Origin: Rhodocyclus gracilis
GTDB taxonomy: Bacteria > Pseudomonadota > Gammaproteobacteria > Burkholderiales > Rhodocyclaceae
Length of the DNA: 64,000 nucleotides
Reading direction: 5' to 3'
Assembly: GCF_009617575.1 (NCBI RefSeq)
Contig: NZ_WIXJ01000002.1
Location: forward strand, 525,025 to 589,024
The position numbers and the translations under genes are program-made. This document shows positions 41,560 through 50,097 of this stretch, in pieces (positions within the stretch are counted from its first letter, which is position 1; the number at the start of each line of letters is the position of its first letter). The notes below the pieces were generated by a model. The model saw only the letters and a list, made by a program, of their open reading frames with translations, was not told the origin of the DNA and made no database searches.

Positions 41560-42564
41560 TTACAGCTTGGCGGGATCGAATCCCGTTTCCTTGTGGATCG
41601 AGTCGATCAGATCCTTGCCAATGCGCGACTCCATCTTCAGATAGACCGGCACCAGCGCCTTCTTGAACGCCTGACGCTCTTCCTTGGTCGGCACATAAAC
41701 CTGCGTCTTGCCGCTCTTCTTTACCGACTCCAGATCCTTGTCGTTCTGATCCTTGGCGATCTTGTTGGCGTAGACAGTCGATTCCTTCATCGCCGTTTCC
41801 AGCTGAGCGCGCACGTCGGCGGGCAGACCGTCCCAGAACTTCTTGTTTACGATCACGGCGTAACCGAGGTAGCCGTGGTCGGTGAGCGTCAGATACTTCT
41901 GCACTTCGTGCATCTTCTGCGTGTAAAGGTTGGAGATCGGGTTTTCCGTACCATCCACAACGCCGGTCTGCAGCGCCTGATACACCTCGGAGAAGGCCAT
42001 CACCTGCGGCAGCGCACCGATGGTGCGCATTTCTTCTTCCAGCACCTTCGACGACTGAATGCGCATCTTTTTACCCTTCAGGTCAGCCGGCGTCCTGATC
42101 GGCGAGTTCGCCGAGAAGGACTTGAAACCGTTGTCCCAGAAAGCGAGACCGAGGATGCCCTTCGGCTCCAGCTTCTTCAGAAGGCTCTGACCGATCGGGC
42201 CTTGCGTGACCTTGTGCAGTTCCGGGTAGCTGTCGAAGATGTACGGCAGGTCGAAGACTTCAAACTCCTTGACGCCCAGCGGGCCGAACTTGGCCAGCGA
42301 CGGAGCCAGCATCTGCACGGCGCCCAGTTGCAGGGCTTCCATCTCTTCCTTGTCCTTGTACAGGGTCGAGTTGGCGTACACCTCAACCTTGACCTTGCCT
42401 TTGGTCAGCTCTTCGGCGCGCTTCTTGAAGAACTCGGCGGCCATGCCTTTCGGCGTATCGACGGCGACGACGTGGCTGAACTTGATGACGATCGGCGAAT
42501 CAGCGAACGCGGTCGCGGACAGCGCACAGGCCGCCAGACCGAGTACCAGTGCAGAAATTTTCAT
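41560..42564 (-). CDS. dctP: TRAP C4-dicarboxylate-binding protein DctP
   Basis: 334 residues with a Sec signal peptide (MKISALVLGLAACALSATAFA), so periplasmic. The TRAP-binding fold is clear: VIKFSHVVAVDTPKGMAAEFFKKRAEELTKGKVKVEVYANSTLYKDKEEMEALQLGAVQM, the substrate arginine region KGKKMRIQSSKVLEEEM, and TENPISNLYTQKMHEVQKYLTLTDHGYLGYAVIVNKKFW. The family binds malate, succinate or fumarate. GAGGGG precedes the ATG. First gene of dctPQM, divergent from dctSR, which probably controls it. Confidence 0.94.
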   Translation of the reverse strand: MKISALVLGLAACALSATAFADSPIVIKFSHVVAVDTPKGMAAEFFKKRAEELTKGKVKVEVYANSTLYKDKEEMEALQLGAVQMLAPSLAKFGPLGVKEFEVFDLPYIFDSYPELHKVTQGPIGQSLLKKLEPKGILGLAFWDNGFKSFSANSPIRTPADLKGKKMRIQSSKVLEEEMRTIGALPQVMAFSEVYQALQTGVVDGTENPISNLYTQKMHEVQKYLTLTDHGYLGYAVIVNKKFWDGLPADVRAQLETAMKESTVYANKIAKDQNDKDLESVKKSGKTQVYVPTKEERQAFKKALVPVYLKMESRIGKDLIDSIHKETGFDPAKL

Positions 42565-42643
42565 GTTATCCCCTCATCCTTGGTAGCAAAGCTCGTTGGC
42601 AACAGACGCCCGGCAAAGCCCTCCAGCCAAGCGTGCGGCGGGA

Positions 42644-42772
42644 TGTTACCGATGTGAGACAGCGCGGCTATTGTGGATATCCGCAGGGTTTCATTCGTTT
42701 TTGCATAAAGCGCTCATTCGCCGACAAATCAGCGCCATCGGCAGCAGCGACGGCGGGCAAAGTTCGGTAACA
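42644..42772. promoter_or_regulatory. Two inverted copies of a 9-base motif in the dctP/dctS intergenic region
   Basis: TGTTACCGA at 42644-42652 and its exact reverse complement TCGGTAACA at 42764-42772 lie 80 bases before dctP and just before dctS. They may be binding sites for DctR, serving the two divergent promoters. No other copy was noticed nearby. Confidence 0.4.
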
Positions 42773-42780
42773 TTTCCGCC

Positions 42781-44781
42781 ATGAAAAGCCCGCCTCCCTT
42801 TCGCAGCAAAGCAAAAACACAAGCCTGGCCGAGCTGGTATCTCACCGTCCCCAAAGTCGCCGTCGCCCTGCTCCTCTGCCTGCTCGTCGCCTTGCTGTGG
42901 CTGCTGCGGCAAAACGAGGCCGAGGAGCAACGGGCGACGCTGATCGCCGACGTACTCTGGTTTGAACAGAACGTTCGCTTCCACCTCGACGGCAACGCCG
43001 AACAGTTGCAGCAACTGGCCATCGACCTCGCCCTGAGCACGGACGACACGCAACTCTTTCGCACGCGCGCCCGCCACATCCTGCGAAACAGCCCGGAGCT
43101 GATGCAAATTCGCTGGGAAGACACCAGCGGCACTGCTCTCGACGCTCTACCGGCGCCCGCGCCGGGCGCCAAGGACCATGCCCAGCACGGCGCCGACGAG
43201 GCGACCGAAGCGCGCACCCGCGAAATGGCGAAAAAGCTCGGCACCGCCGTCTATTCGGATGTGCAGACGGGCGCCAGCGGCGCTTCTTTCACCCTGCACG
43301 TTCCAGTCAACAGCGGCGGACGCCTGCGTGGCGAAATCGTCGGCGTGTACTCGCTCGACTCGCTGCTCATGCACCTGACGCCCTGGTGGCTAGCCGAGAA
43401 ATACCAGATCCGCCTGCTTGACGAGAACGGCAATGCCTTGGCCAGCAAATCGAGTGTCGCGCCCGTCGACCCCCTCCTCAGCTACAAGCTGCCCTTCGAC
43501 CCACCGGGCTACGGCCTGCTCTTCCACGTCACTGCCTACAAGGTCGCCGGCAGCGTCGCTCAGGCCCTGATCGCGACGCTGATCCTCATCCTCGCCGGGG
43601 CGGTGCTGCTGAGTTTGTGGGTCGTACGCGGCCTGATCCAGCGCCGTCTGAAAGCCGAGCAGGCGCTGCGCTCAGAACACGCTTTCCGCAAGGCGATGGA
43701 AGACTCGCTCACGGTCGGCATGCGCGCCCGCGATCTCGAAGGCCGCATCACCTACGCCAACCCCGCCTTCTGCCACATGGTCGGCTTCAGCGAGGAAGAG
43801 CTCGTCGACCATCTGCCGCCGATGCCCTACTGGGCGCCCGAAGAAATGGAGCGCAGCGAAGCCATGCTGCGCGCCGTGCTGGCCGGCCGCGCCCCCGGTG
43901 AAGGCTTCGAGCTACGCTTCATGCGCAAGAACGGCGAACGCTTCGACGCGCTAGTCTACGAAGCGCCCCTGATCGACGCCGACGGCGAACACACGGGCTG
44001 GATGGCCTCGATTCTGGACGTCACCGCGCGCAACCAGGCCGAAGAAATCGCCCGCCAACAACACGAAAAACTCCAGTTCACCTCGCGTCTGGTGACCATG
44101 GGCGAAATGGCCTCGACGCTGGCGCACGAACTGAATCAACCGCTCGCCGCCATCGCCAGCTACAACACCGGCTGCCTGAACAAACTCGAATCGGGCGACT
44201 ACACCGAAGACGAGCTGCGCGAAGCACTCGGCAAACTCGGGGTGCAAGCGCAACGCGCCGGCCATATCATCCGGCGCGTGCACGATTTCGTGCGCAAGAG
44301 CGAACCGAAGCTGGCGCCGTGCGATCTGGCCGAAGTCATCGAGGACAGCATCGGTTTCATCGACGCCGTCGCCAAAAACCGCAACGTCCTGATCGTCCGC
44401 GAAATCCAGGGCATGCGCCCGGAACTCATGGCCGACCGCGTGATGCTTGAACAGGTCTTACTCAACCTGATGCGCAACGGCATCGAAGCCATGGACGAAG
44501 CGCCGCCGGAGCGACGCCTGCTGACGATTACCCTGCGCCGAGTCGACAACCAGATGCAGATTCGCGTCATCGACCGCGGCTCCGGCATCCCGCCGGAAGT
44601 CCAGGCCCGCCTGTTTACCCCGCTGTTCTCGACCAAATCCGAAGGCATGGGGATGGGCCTCAACATCTGCCGCTCGATCATCGAGTTCCACCACGGTCGG
44701 CTCTGGCTCGAACCCAACCCGGCTGGCGGCAGCGTCTTCGTCATCAACCTGCCCATTCTCGCAAGCACCCCGGCACCATGA
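42781..44781 (+). CDS. dctS: C4-dicarboxylate sensor histidine kinase (DctS-like)
   Basis: 666 residues. Membrane helix at about 25-43, a periplasmic sensing domain (about 45-255), a second helix (about 258-282), a PAS domain (about 300-420; EDSLTVGMRARDLEGRITYANPAFCHMVGFSEEEL) with PAC segment, then the kinase core. The H-box is MGEMASTLAHELNQPLAAIASYNTGCL, the N-box MLEQVLLNLMRNGIEAM, and the G-boxes DRGSGIPPEVQARLFTPLFSTKSEGMGMGL. This is the FixL/DctS type that partners FixJ-like regulators, as encoded next. It should sense dicarboxylates and control dctPQM. Its ribosome site is weak. Confidence 0.92.
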   Translation: MKSPPPFRSKAKTQAWPSWYLTVPKVAVALLLCLLVALLWLLRQNEAEEQRATLIADVLWFEQNVRFHLDGNAEQLQQLAIDLALSTDDTQLFRTRARHILRNSPELMQIRWEDTSGTALDALPAPAPGAKDHAQHGADEATEARTREMAKKLGTAVYSDVQTGASGASFTLHVPVNSGGRLRGEIVGVYSLDSLLMHLTPWWLAEKYQIRLLDENGNALASKSSVAPVDPLLSYKLPFDPPGYGLLFHVTAYKVAGSVAQALIATLILILAGAVLLSLWVVRGLIQRRLKAEQALRSEHAFRKAMEDSLTVGMRARDLEGRITYANPAFCHMVGFSEEELVDHLPPMPYWAPEEMERSEAMLRAVLAGRAPGEGFELRFMRKNGERFDALVYEAPLIDADGEHTGWMASILDVTARNQAEEIARQQHEKLQFTSRLVTMGEMASTLAHELNQPLAAIASYNTGCLNKLESGDYTEDELREALGKLGVQAQRAGHIIRRVHDFVRKSEPKLAPCDLAEVIEDSIGFIDAVAKNRNVLIVREIQGMRPELMADRVMLEQVLLNLMRNGIEAMDEAPPERRLLTITLRRVDNQMQIRVIDRGSGIPPEVQARLFTPLFSTKSEGMGMGLNICRSIIEFHHGRLWLEPNPAGGSVFVINLPILASTPAP

Positions 44782-45395
44782 ACGAACCGACACCTCCCCG
44801 CGTTCACCTCGTCGACGACGACGAAGCCATCCGCGACTCCCTTGGCTGGCTCCTCGAATCGCGCGGACTCATCTGCCGCCCCTACGCCTCGGCGGAAGAG
44901 TTTCTCGCGGCGTGGACACCAGCGCGCGCCGGCTGCATCGTCCTCGATATCCGCATGAGCGGCATGAGTGGCCCGGAAATGTTCGATCAGCTGCGCGAAC
45001 GCGGCAGCCTGACGCCAGTAATTTTCCTCACCGGCCACGGCGACGTGCCGATGGCCGTCGCTGCCATCAAGAAAGGCGCCTTCGATTTTGTCGAAAAGCC
45101 CTTCAATGACAACGAACTCGTCAATCGCGTCGTCGACGCCCTCGCCGCCGACGCCCGGCAACGCCAGGCCACGCATTCCGCCGGCTCGCGTCAGGCACAA
45201 CTGGCGCGCCTGACGGCACGCGAACGGCAGGTCATGGAGCTGATCCTCGCCGGCAAATTCAACAAGGTCATCGCCGACGAGCTCAACATCAGCATGCGCA
45301 CGGTAGAAGTTCACCGTGCCAACCTGTTTGAGAAGATGGGCGTCAAAACCGCCGTCGAACTCGCGCAGCGACTCGCCTCGCCCGGCAAGGATTAG
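44778..45395 (+). CDS. dctR: FixJ-family response regulator (DctR-like)
   Basis: 205 residues. Receiver domain (about 5-120; VHLVDDDEAIRDSLGWLL, phosphoacceptor Asp in GCIVLDIRMSGMSG, Lys in FVEKPFNDNEL) and a LuxR-type HTH (LTARERQVMELILAGKFNKVIADELNISMRTVEVHRANLFEKMGVKTAVELAQ). It overlaps dctS by ATGA, so kinase and regulator are made together. Its likely target is the dctPQM promoter. Confidence 0.93.
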   Translation: MNEPTPPRVHLVDDDEAIRDSLGWLLESRGLICRPYASAEEFLAAWTPARAGCIVLDIRMSGMSGPEMFDQLRERGSLTPVIFLTGHGDVPMAVAAIKKGAFDFVEKPFNDNELVNRVVDALAADARQRQATHSAGSRQAQLARLTARERQVMELILAGKFNKVIADELNISMRTVEVHRANLFEKMGVKTAVELAQRLASPGKD

Positions 45396-45407
45396 GCAAC
45401 GCCAGAT

Positions 45408-46859
45408 TCAGACGCCGCCCGATTCCCGCCATTCCTGCCAGCGCAGGACGAGCCCCGGTTCGCCGGGCGCGCAGGCGTAGGCCGCGTCGACGCCAAGCCC
45501 CGCCACCCACACGAGATCGTCGCCACACCACAAGAAAGGCAAACGCTCACGCTGCCAGGGCGGCAGCGCGTGTTCATGCAGCAGCTTCTTGACGCTGCGC
45601 CGGGGTCGCTTGGCATCGGGGCGCAACCGCTCGCCGCCTGCGCGGGGCGCGAAATACAGTTCGCGTCCCGCCAGACGCGCCCGGCTGATCCCCTCGCCGA
45701 AAGCCGCGCCCATCGAGATGGGCGCGCCGCCCCACGGGAGCGCCGCCCCGGCATCGAGCGACCAGTCGAGCCGAGCCGGCAGTGGCGGCTGACGCGGGCA
45801 GACAAACAACTCGCCACGAAAGACGCGCAGATCGCCGTCCGCCGTGCTCAAGCAGAGCGTCGGAGTCGAGGTCGCCAACTGTCGGAGCGCCTCGTCGAGC
45901 CAGCGTGCATCGGCTGCGCGCAGGCCGGCCATGCGCATTTCATGGCGCAACAGATTGCGCGCGCGCGCGGGCGACAGCGTCTGCAAGCCGGCAACCGGTA
46001 GCGGCCCGCCCGTCGGCGCCAAGTGCGAACGATCCGCCTGCGCCAAATCGTCCAGCAACTGCGCCGACTCGGCGAAGTGCTCTGCCGCGCGGGCAAGCGC
46101 AGCGCGGGCGCCGGGAAACAGCGGTTCAATCTCCGGCAGGATTTTGTGGCGCAGGAAATTGCGGCGCAGCTGAAGGTCCGTGTTGCTGTCGTCTTCCACC
46201 CACGAAAGGCCGCGCCGGGTCGCGTAGGCGGCGAGTGCGGCACGCGACTGAGTCAAGAGCGGCCGGATCAGGCGCAGCGCACCGTACAGACGACGCTCTT
46301 CCGGCATCGCCGCCGCCCCGGCCACGCCGGCACCGCGCAACAGGCGCAGCAGCACGGTTTCCGCCTGATCGTCGCGGTGATGGGCGAGCGCCAGCCAGTC
46401 GGCGTTGCACTCGGCAAAGGCGGCGTAACGCAAACGGCGCGCCGCCGCTTCCAGCCCTTCGCCTTTGCTGTCGAAAGGCGGCAGCCGCACGATACGCAAA
46501 GGAATACCGCGCTCACGGCACAGGGCGGCACAGTGGAGAGCCCAGTCGTCGGCGTGTTCGCTCAAACCGTGCTGCACATGGATGGCTGAAAGACTCAGGG
46601 CTGCGAAGCGGGAGCCAACGTGACCAGCGCCACCATCGTCATCGCCGCCGCTGCCGTAGTGGCCGCCACTGCCCAGTTCACCGCTCGTCAGCCGATGCAA
46701 GGCATCGAGCAACACGACCGAATCGAGCCCGCCGGAGAGCGCCAGGCAAAGACGATCTCCGGCGCGGAGGCGGGGCTCGAGGACAGCGACGAGCGCAGCG
46801 AAAAACGCCGCGTCGTCGCCGAGAGGCTCAGGTGACGGGCTGCTCTTTCGTCCGGCCAT
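45408..46859 (-). CDS. tilS: tRNA(Ile)-lysidine synthase TilS
   Basis: 483 residues. Modifies C34 of the CAU-anticodon tRNA-Ile to lysidine so it reads AUA. PP-loop motif [15 protein letters not shown] near residue 40; [19 protein letters not shown] downstream; substrate-binding and C-terminal domains follow. A low-complexity Gly/Asp insertion ([26 protein letters not shown], about 60-85) after the PP-loop is unusual. It overlaps the end of accA by 32 bases. Its end is 12 bases from the convergent dctR. Confidence 0.93.
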   Translation of the reverse strand: MAGRKSSPSPEPLGDDAAFFAALVAVLEPRLRAGDRLCLALSGGLDSVVLLDALHRLTSGELGSGGHYGSGGDDDGGAGHVGSRFAALSLSAIHVQHGLSEHADDWALHCAALCRERGIPLRIVRLPPFDSKGEGLEAAARRLRYAAFAECNADWLALAHHRDDQAETVLLRLLRGAGVAGAAAMPEERRLYGALRLIRPLLTQSRAALAAYATRRGLSWVEDDSNTDLQLRRNFLRHKILPEIEPLFPGARAALARAAEHFAESAQLLDDLAQADRSHLAPTGGPLPVAGLQTLSPARARNLLRHEMRMAGLRAADARWLDEALRQLATSTPTLCLSTADGDLRVFRGELFVCPRQPPLPARLDWSLDAGAALPWGGAPISMGAAFGEGISRARLAGRELYFAPRAGGERLRPDAKRPRRSVKKLLHEHALPPWQRERLPFLWCGDDLVWVAGLGVDAAYACAPGEPGLVLRWQEWRESGGV

Positions 46860-47796
46860 AGGCCATCAGACGCTGAAAGCGCGCGTCGAGAAGTTCCTGC
46901 GTCGACAGCGCGGAGACCTGACGCAGCGACTCTTGCAGCGCTTTTTTCAGGTTTTGCGCCATGGCGGCGTGGTCGCGGTGCGCGCCGCCGAGCGGTTCGG
47001 GAACGACGCGGTCAATCAGGCCCAGCGACTTCAGGCGCGCCGCCGTGATGCCCATGGCCTCAGCGGCGTCGGCCGCGCGTGCGGCACTCTTCCAGAGAAT
47101 CGATGCGCAGCCTTCCGGCGAAATCACCGAATAAGTCGAGTACTGCAACATCTGCACGACATCGCCGACGGCAATCGCCAGCGCGCCGCCGGAGCCGCCT
47201 TCACCGATGATGGTGACGATCACTGGCGTCTTCAGGTCAGCAAGTTCGTAGAGGTTGCGGCCGATGGCTTCGGACTGGCCGCGCTCCTCGGCGTCGATAC
47301 CCGGATAGGCGCCCGGCGTGTCGACGAAGGTGAACACCGGAATCTCGAACTTCTCGGCGAGCTTCATCAGACGCAGCGCCTTGCGGTAGCCCTCCGGGCG
47401 CGGCATGCCGAAGTTGCGCAGGATTTTTTCTTTGGTGTCGCGCCCCTTCTGGTGGCCGATCACCATCACCGTCTGACCGTTGAGGCGCGCCAGACCGCCA
47501 ACGATGGCACGGTCGTCGGCAAAGCTGCGATCACCGTGCAATTCGTGGAAATCGGTAAAAATACGGCCGAGATAGTCGAGCGTATAAGGACGCTGCGCGT
47601 GCCGCGCTACCTGGCAGATCTGCCAGGACGTGAGCTTGGCGTAAATATCCTTGGTCAGCGACTGACTCTTCTTTTCGAGACGGGCGATCTCCTCGGAAAT
47701 ATCGACGGCGGAGTCGTCCTGCACAAAACGCAACTCTTCGATCTTGCCTTCCAGCTCGGCAATCGGCTGCTCGAAATCAAGAAAAGTATTTTTCAT
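46828..47796 (-). CDS. accA: Acetyl-CoA carboxylase carboxyltransferase subunit alpha
   Basis: 322 residues; with AccD it transfers carboxyl from biotin to acetyl-CoA in fatty-acid synthesis. Seen: [24 protein letters not shown], the segment [52 protein letters not shown], and [15 protein letters not shown]. The ATG at 47796 is favoured; an ATG two codons earlier is too close to the GAGGG ribosome site. The accA-tilS pair is common in proteobacteria. Confidence 0.96.
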   Translation of the reverse strand: MKNTFLDFEQPIAELEGKIEELRFVQDDSAVDISEEIARLEKKSQSLTKDIYAKLTSWQICQVARHAQRPYTLDYLGRIFTDFHELHGDRSFADDRAIVGGLARLNGQTVMVIGHQKGRDTKEKILRNFGMPRPEGYRKALRLMKLAEKFEIPVFTFVDTPGAYPGIDAEERGQSEAIGRNLYELADLKTPVIVTIIGEGGSGGALAIAVGDVVQMLQYSTYSVISPEGCASILWKSAARAADAAEAMGITAARLKSLGLIDRVVPEPLGGAHRDHAAMAQNLKKALQESLRQVSALSTQELLDARFQRLMAYGRTKEQPVT

Positions 47797-47886
47797 CTGC
47801 ATCGGCCCTCTGTTCGGGGCGCCAATTCTATCCGAAATTGCCCCCCCGCCGCTGCCCCGAGCATCGCGGACGAGCCGCCGCGCCAA

Positions 47887-48504
47887 TCAGTACGCGACTG
47901 GCGTCGGATCGAGGCTGCGCCACAGATACCAGGTCGCCACCGAGCGCCAGGGACGCCAGCGCTCGCCGTGTGCCGCCAAGGCGCGCCGCGTCGGCCGCTC
48001 GCCGCCGGTGTAATGCCGCGCGACCGCGCGCTGCAAGCCAATATCGTCGAGCGGCAAGACATCCGGTCGCAAGAGATTGAAGATCAGGAACATTTCCGCC
48101 GTCCAGACGCCGATGCCACGAACCGCCGTCAGTTCGGCGATCACCTGTGCATCGCTCATCGCCGGCCAATGCTCCACCGCCAAAGCGCCGCGCGCAAAAT
48201 GATCGGCCAGATCGCCGAGATACTCGATCTTGCGCGCCGACAAACCACACGCGCGCAAGGCCGTTGCCTCGCTCGACAACACCGCCGCTGGCGTGATGGC
48301 CGGCAAGGCGGCAACCAGCCTCGCCCAGACACTGTCGGCGGCCAGCACCGAGATCTGCTGGCCAACAATCGAGCGCGCCAGCGTCGCAAACGGATCGCCG
48401 CGCGAGGCAAGCGACACATCGGCGTACTCCTCGACCAGCGCCGCCATGACCGGATCGTCCGCCGCCAGACGCTGCGACGCTTCGTGCCAGTAATCGGGAA
48501 TCAT
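47887..48504 (-). CDS. HhH-GPD DNA glycosylase (3-methyladenine glycosylase II-like)
   Basis: 205 residues. Base-excision repair glycosylase of the AlkA/MAG side of the HhH-GPD family. Seen: PFATLARSIVGQQISVLAADSVWARLV, the helix-hairpin-helix VRGIGVWTAEMFLIF, and the catalytic Asp in LPLDDIGLQRAV. There are no iron-sulfur cysteines. It lacks the extra N-terminal domain of E. coli AlkA, being a short form. The ATG at 48504 has AGGA at good spacing; a GTG six bases upstream is also in frame. It lies 90 bases upstream of accA. Confidence 0.9.
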   Translation of the reverse strand: MIPDYWHEASQRLAADDPVMAALVEEYADVSLASRGDPFATLARSIVGQQISVLAADSVWARLVAALPAITPAAVLSSEATALRACGLSARKIEYLGDLADHFARGALAVEHWPAMSDAQVIAELTAVRGIGVWTAEMFLIFNLLRPDVLPLDDIGLQRAVARHYTGGERPTRRALAAHGERWRPWRSVATWYLWRSLDPTPVAY

Positions 48505-48829
48505 CGTCACGTCCTGAAAAACATCTCAAAAATCACCTGCGCGATACGGCAGGCACCACCCCGGCGCATTCTACCTGCCCCGACCGTTCGGTCCCCCACG
48601 CAGCCGCCGTGCGGCCTAGCAACGAACGAAGGCCAACAAGCCGCTGGCAAAGCACTCCGCACACGTACCATCGCCCCGCGCAGCAGCGCACCACGACCCA
48701 AGTATTATTTGCCATATACTGAGCAACGCCGAACGCGACATCGCTCTTGAATTTAAGTTCCATCGCGTTAGTATCAGCGAATCATTGGCGCAGACGCCGC
48801 GCCAACCGCATCGCCCTTTCAAGCAAACC
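48505..48829. other. 325-base intergenic region
   Basis: It separates the glycosylase gene (minus) from the HDOD gene (plus). The right part holds a probable promoter for the HDOD gene (48747-48774). The left part probably holds the glycosylase promoter, which I could not place. No gene seen. Confidence 0.5.
48747..48774 (+). promoter_or_regulatory. Candidate sigma-70 promoter for the HDOD gene
   Basis: TTGAAT (48747-48752), a 16-base spacer, and TAGTAT (48769-48774). Transcription would begin near 48781, about 50 bases before the ATG at 48830. This argues against the in-frame TTG at 48785 as the start. Confidence 0.55.
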
Positions 48830-50092
48830 ATGCCCATAAACAAGTGCTTATCGACGCAACGCCATTTTTTGCGTCCATTGCTCGCACCAGATCAGTCATG
48901 GGCGGGCGTCAGTTGCACCTACTGGCCGGCTCAGCCACCGGCCGTCAGCGAGAGCAAGGCAACTCACCTGCATGTCGGCGGATCGCCACTGGTCCGCCTG
49001 GCTGACTCGGCAGGCATCGCCGCGCTCGCCAAAAAGCTACCCATGGTCTTGCCGGTCAGCACCGATGATCTTGGCGTCCGTGACCTCGCCCGCTCGCTGC
49101 CGACGAACACACCGATTTTTGCCTTGCCCGCCGCGACTGAGCTGACGGCGGAAACCATCGCCGCCTGCTCCGCCCTGCGCCAGCGCGGTTATCAATGCGC
49201 GCGCGACATCGCCCAGGCCGGGCAGATCGGCGCCACCCCGGACACGGCATTCAACTGGCTACAGATCGATGCCGCGACCGCGCGGAACGAACTGCCGCTA
49301 CTCGAACTGGTGCGTGCGCACGAAGCCGGCTTCAACCTGATGGCCAGTCAGGTCACGACGCCCCAGCAATTCGACTGGCTCGTCAGCCGGCACTTTGCGC
49401 TGCTCGACGCGCGCTTCATCGGCCAGCCGGACCGCCGGCAACAGACGCCCGACACCGCCAGGCTCAAGCTCGTGCGACTGCTCAGCCTCGTCATCGAAGA
49501 CGCCGACACGCGCGAAATCGAGGAAATCTTTCGCGAAGACGCACGCCTCTCGTATGGCCTGCTGCGCCTCGTCAACTCCGTTGCCGTTGGCGCACGCGTG
49601 CGCATCGTCAGCTTTCGCCACGCCATCGATGTGCTTGGCCGTCGACAACTCAAGCGCTGGCTGCAACTGCTCATCTACGCCAACGCCGAATCGCGCGCGA
49701 ACGAGCCGAATCCGCTGCTGACGCTGGCGGCCTACCGCGGCCGGATGATGGAAGCCATCTGCGAACACCTGTCCGCGCCCGCCGACCTTGATGATTTCAT
49801 CGACGCCGCGTTCACCGTCGGCATCTTTTCGCTGCTCGACGTACTGCTCAAGCAGCCGATGGCGGAAATCGTCAGTACGCTGCCGCTGCATTCCGCCATC
49901 GAAGGCGCGCTTGATGCACATGAAGGCGTGCTGGGCACGCTGCTGCATGCGGTGCGCGCCAGCGATGCCAACGATCTTGGCTGCGCCAGCGACAAGCTCG
50001 ACGCCCTGGGCGTCGCGCCAGGCGTCCACCTCGACGCGCAGGCCGCCGCCCTGCGCTGGGCGTCCGGCATCGGCCACACGCAACCACTCTAG
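48830..50092 (+). CDS. HDOD-domain signalling protein with degenerate EAL-like N-terminus
   Basis: 420 residues. The C-terminal half is an HDOD domain (about 205-400; [68 protein letters not shown]). The N-terminal half looks like a decayed EAL domain, as in YuxH-type proteins, without the EAL signature or metal-binding residues, so no c-di-GMP hydrolysis is expected. Such proteins are thought to be scaffolds in signalling. It sits five bases before a PAS-GGDEF-EAL gene, so the two are likely co-expressed and act in one pathway. The start is uncertain: neither candidate has a strong ribosome site. Confidence 0.85.
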   Translation: MPINKCLSTQRHFLRPLLAPDQSWAGVSCTYWPAQPPAVSESKATHLHVGGSPLVRLADSAGIAALAKKLPMVLPVSTDDLGVRDLARSLPTNTPIFALPAATELTAETIAACSALRQRGYQCARDIAQAGQIGATPDTAFNWLQIDAATARNELPLLELVRAHEAGFNLMASQVTTPQQFDWLVSRHFALLDARFIGQPDRRQQTPDTARLKLVRLLSLVIEDADTREIEEIFREDARLSYGLLRLVNSVAVGARVRIVSFRHAIDVLGRRQLKRWLQLLIYANAESRANEPNPLLTLAAYRGRMMEAICEHLSAPADLDDFIDAAFTVGIFSLLDVLLKQPMAEIVSTLPLHSAIEGALDAHEGVLGTLLHAVRASDANDLGCASDKLDALGVAPGVHLDAQAAALRWASGIGHTQPL

Positions 50093-50097
50093 CGACC

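Noticed and set aside
42565..42780. A sigma-54 (-24/-12) promoter for dctP
   Set aside because: No GG-N10-GC pair with the right context was found, and the regulator is FixJ-like, not a sigma-54 activator.
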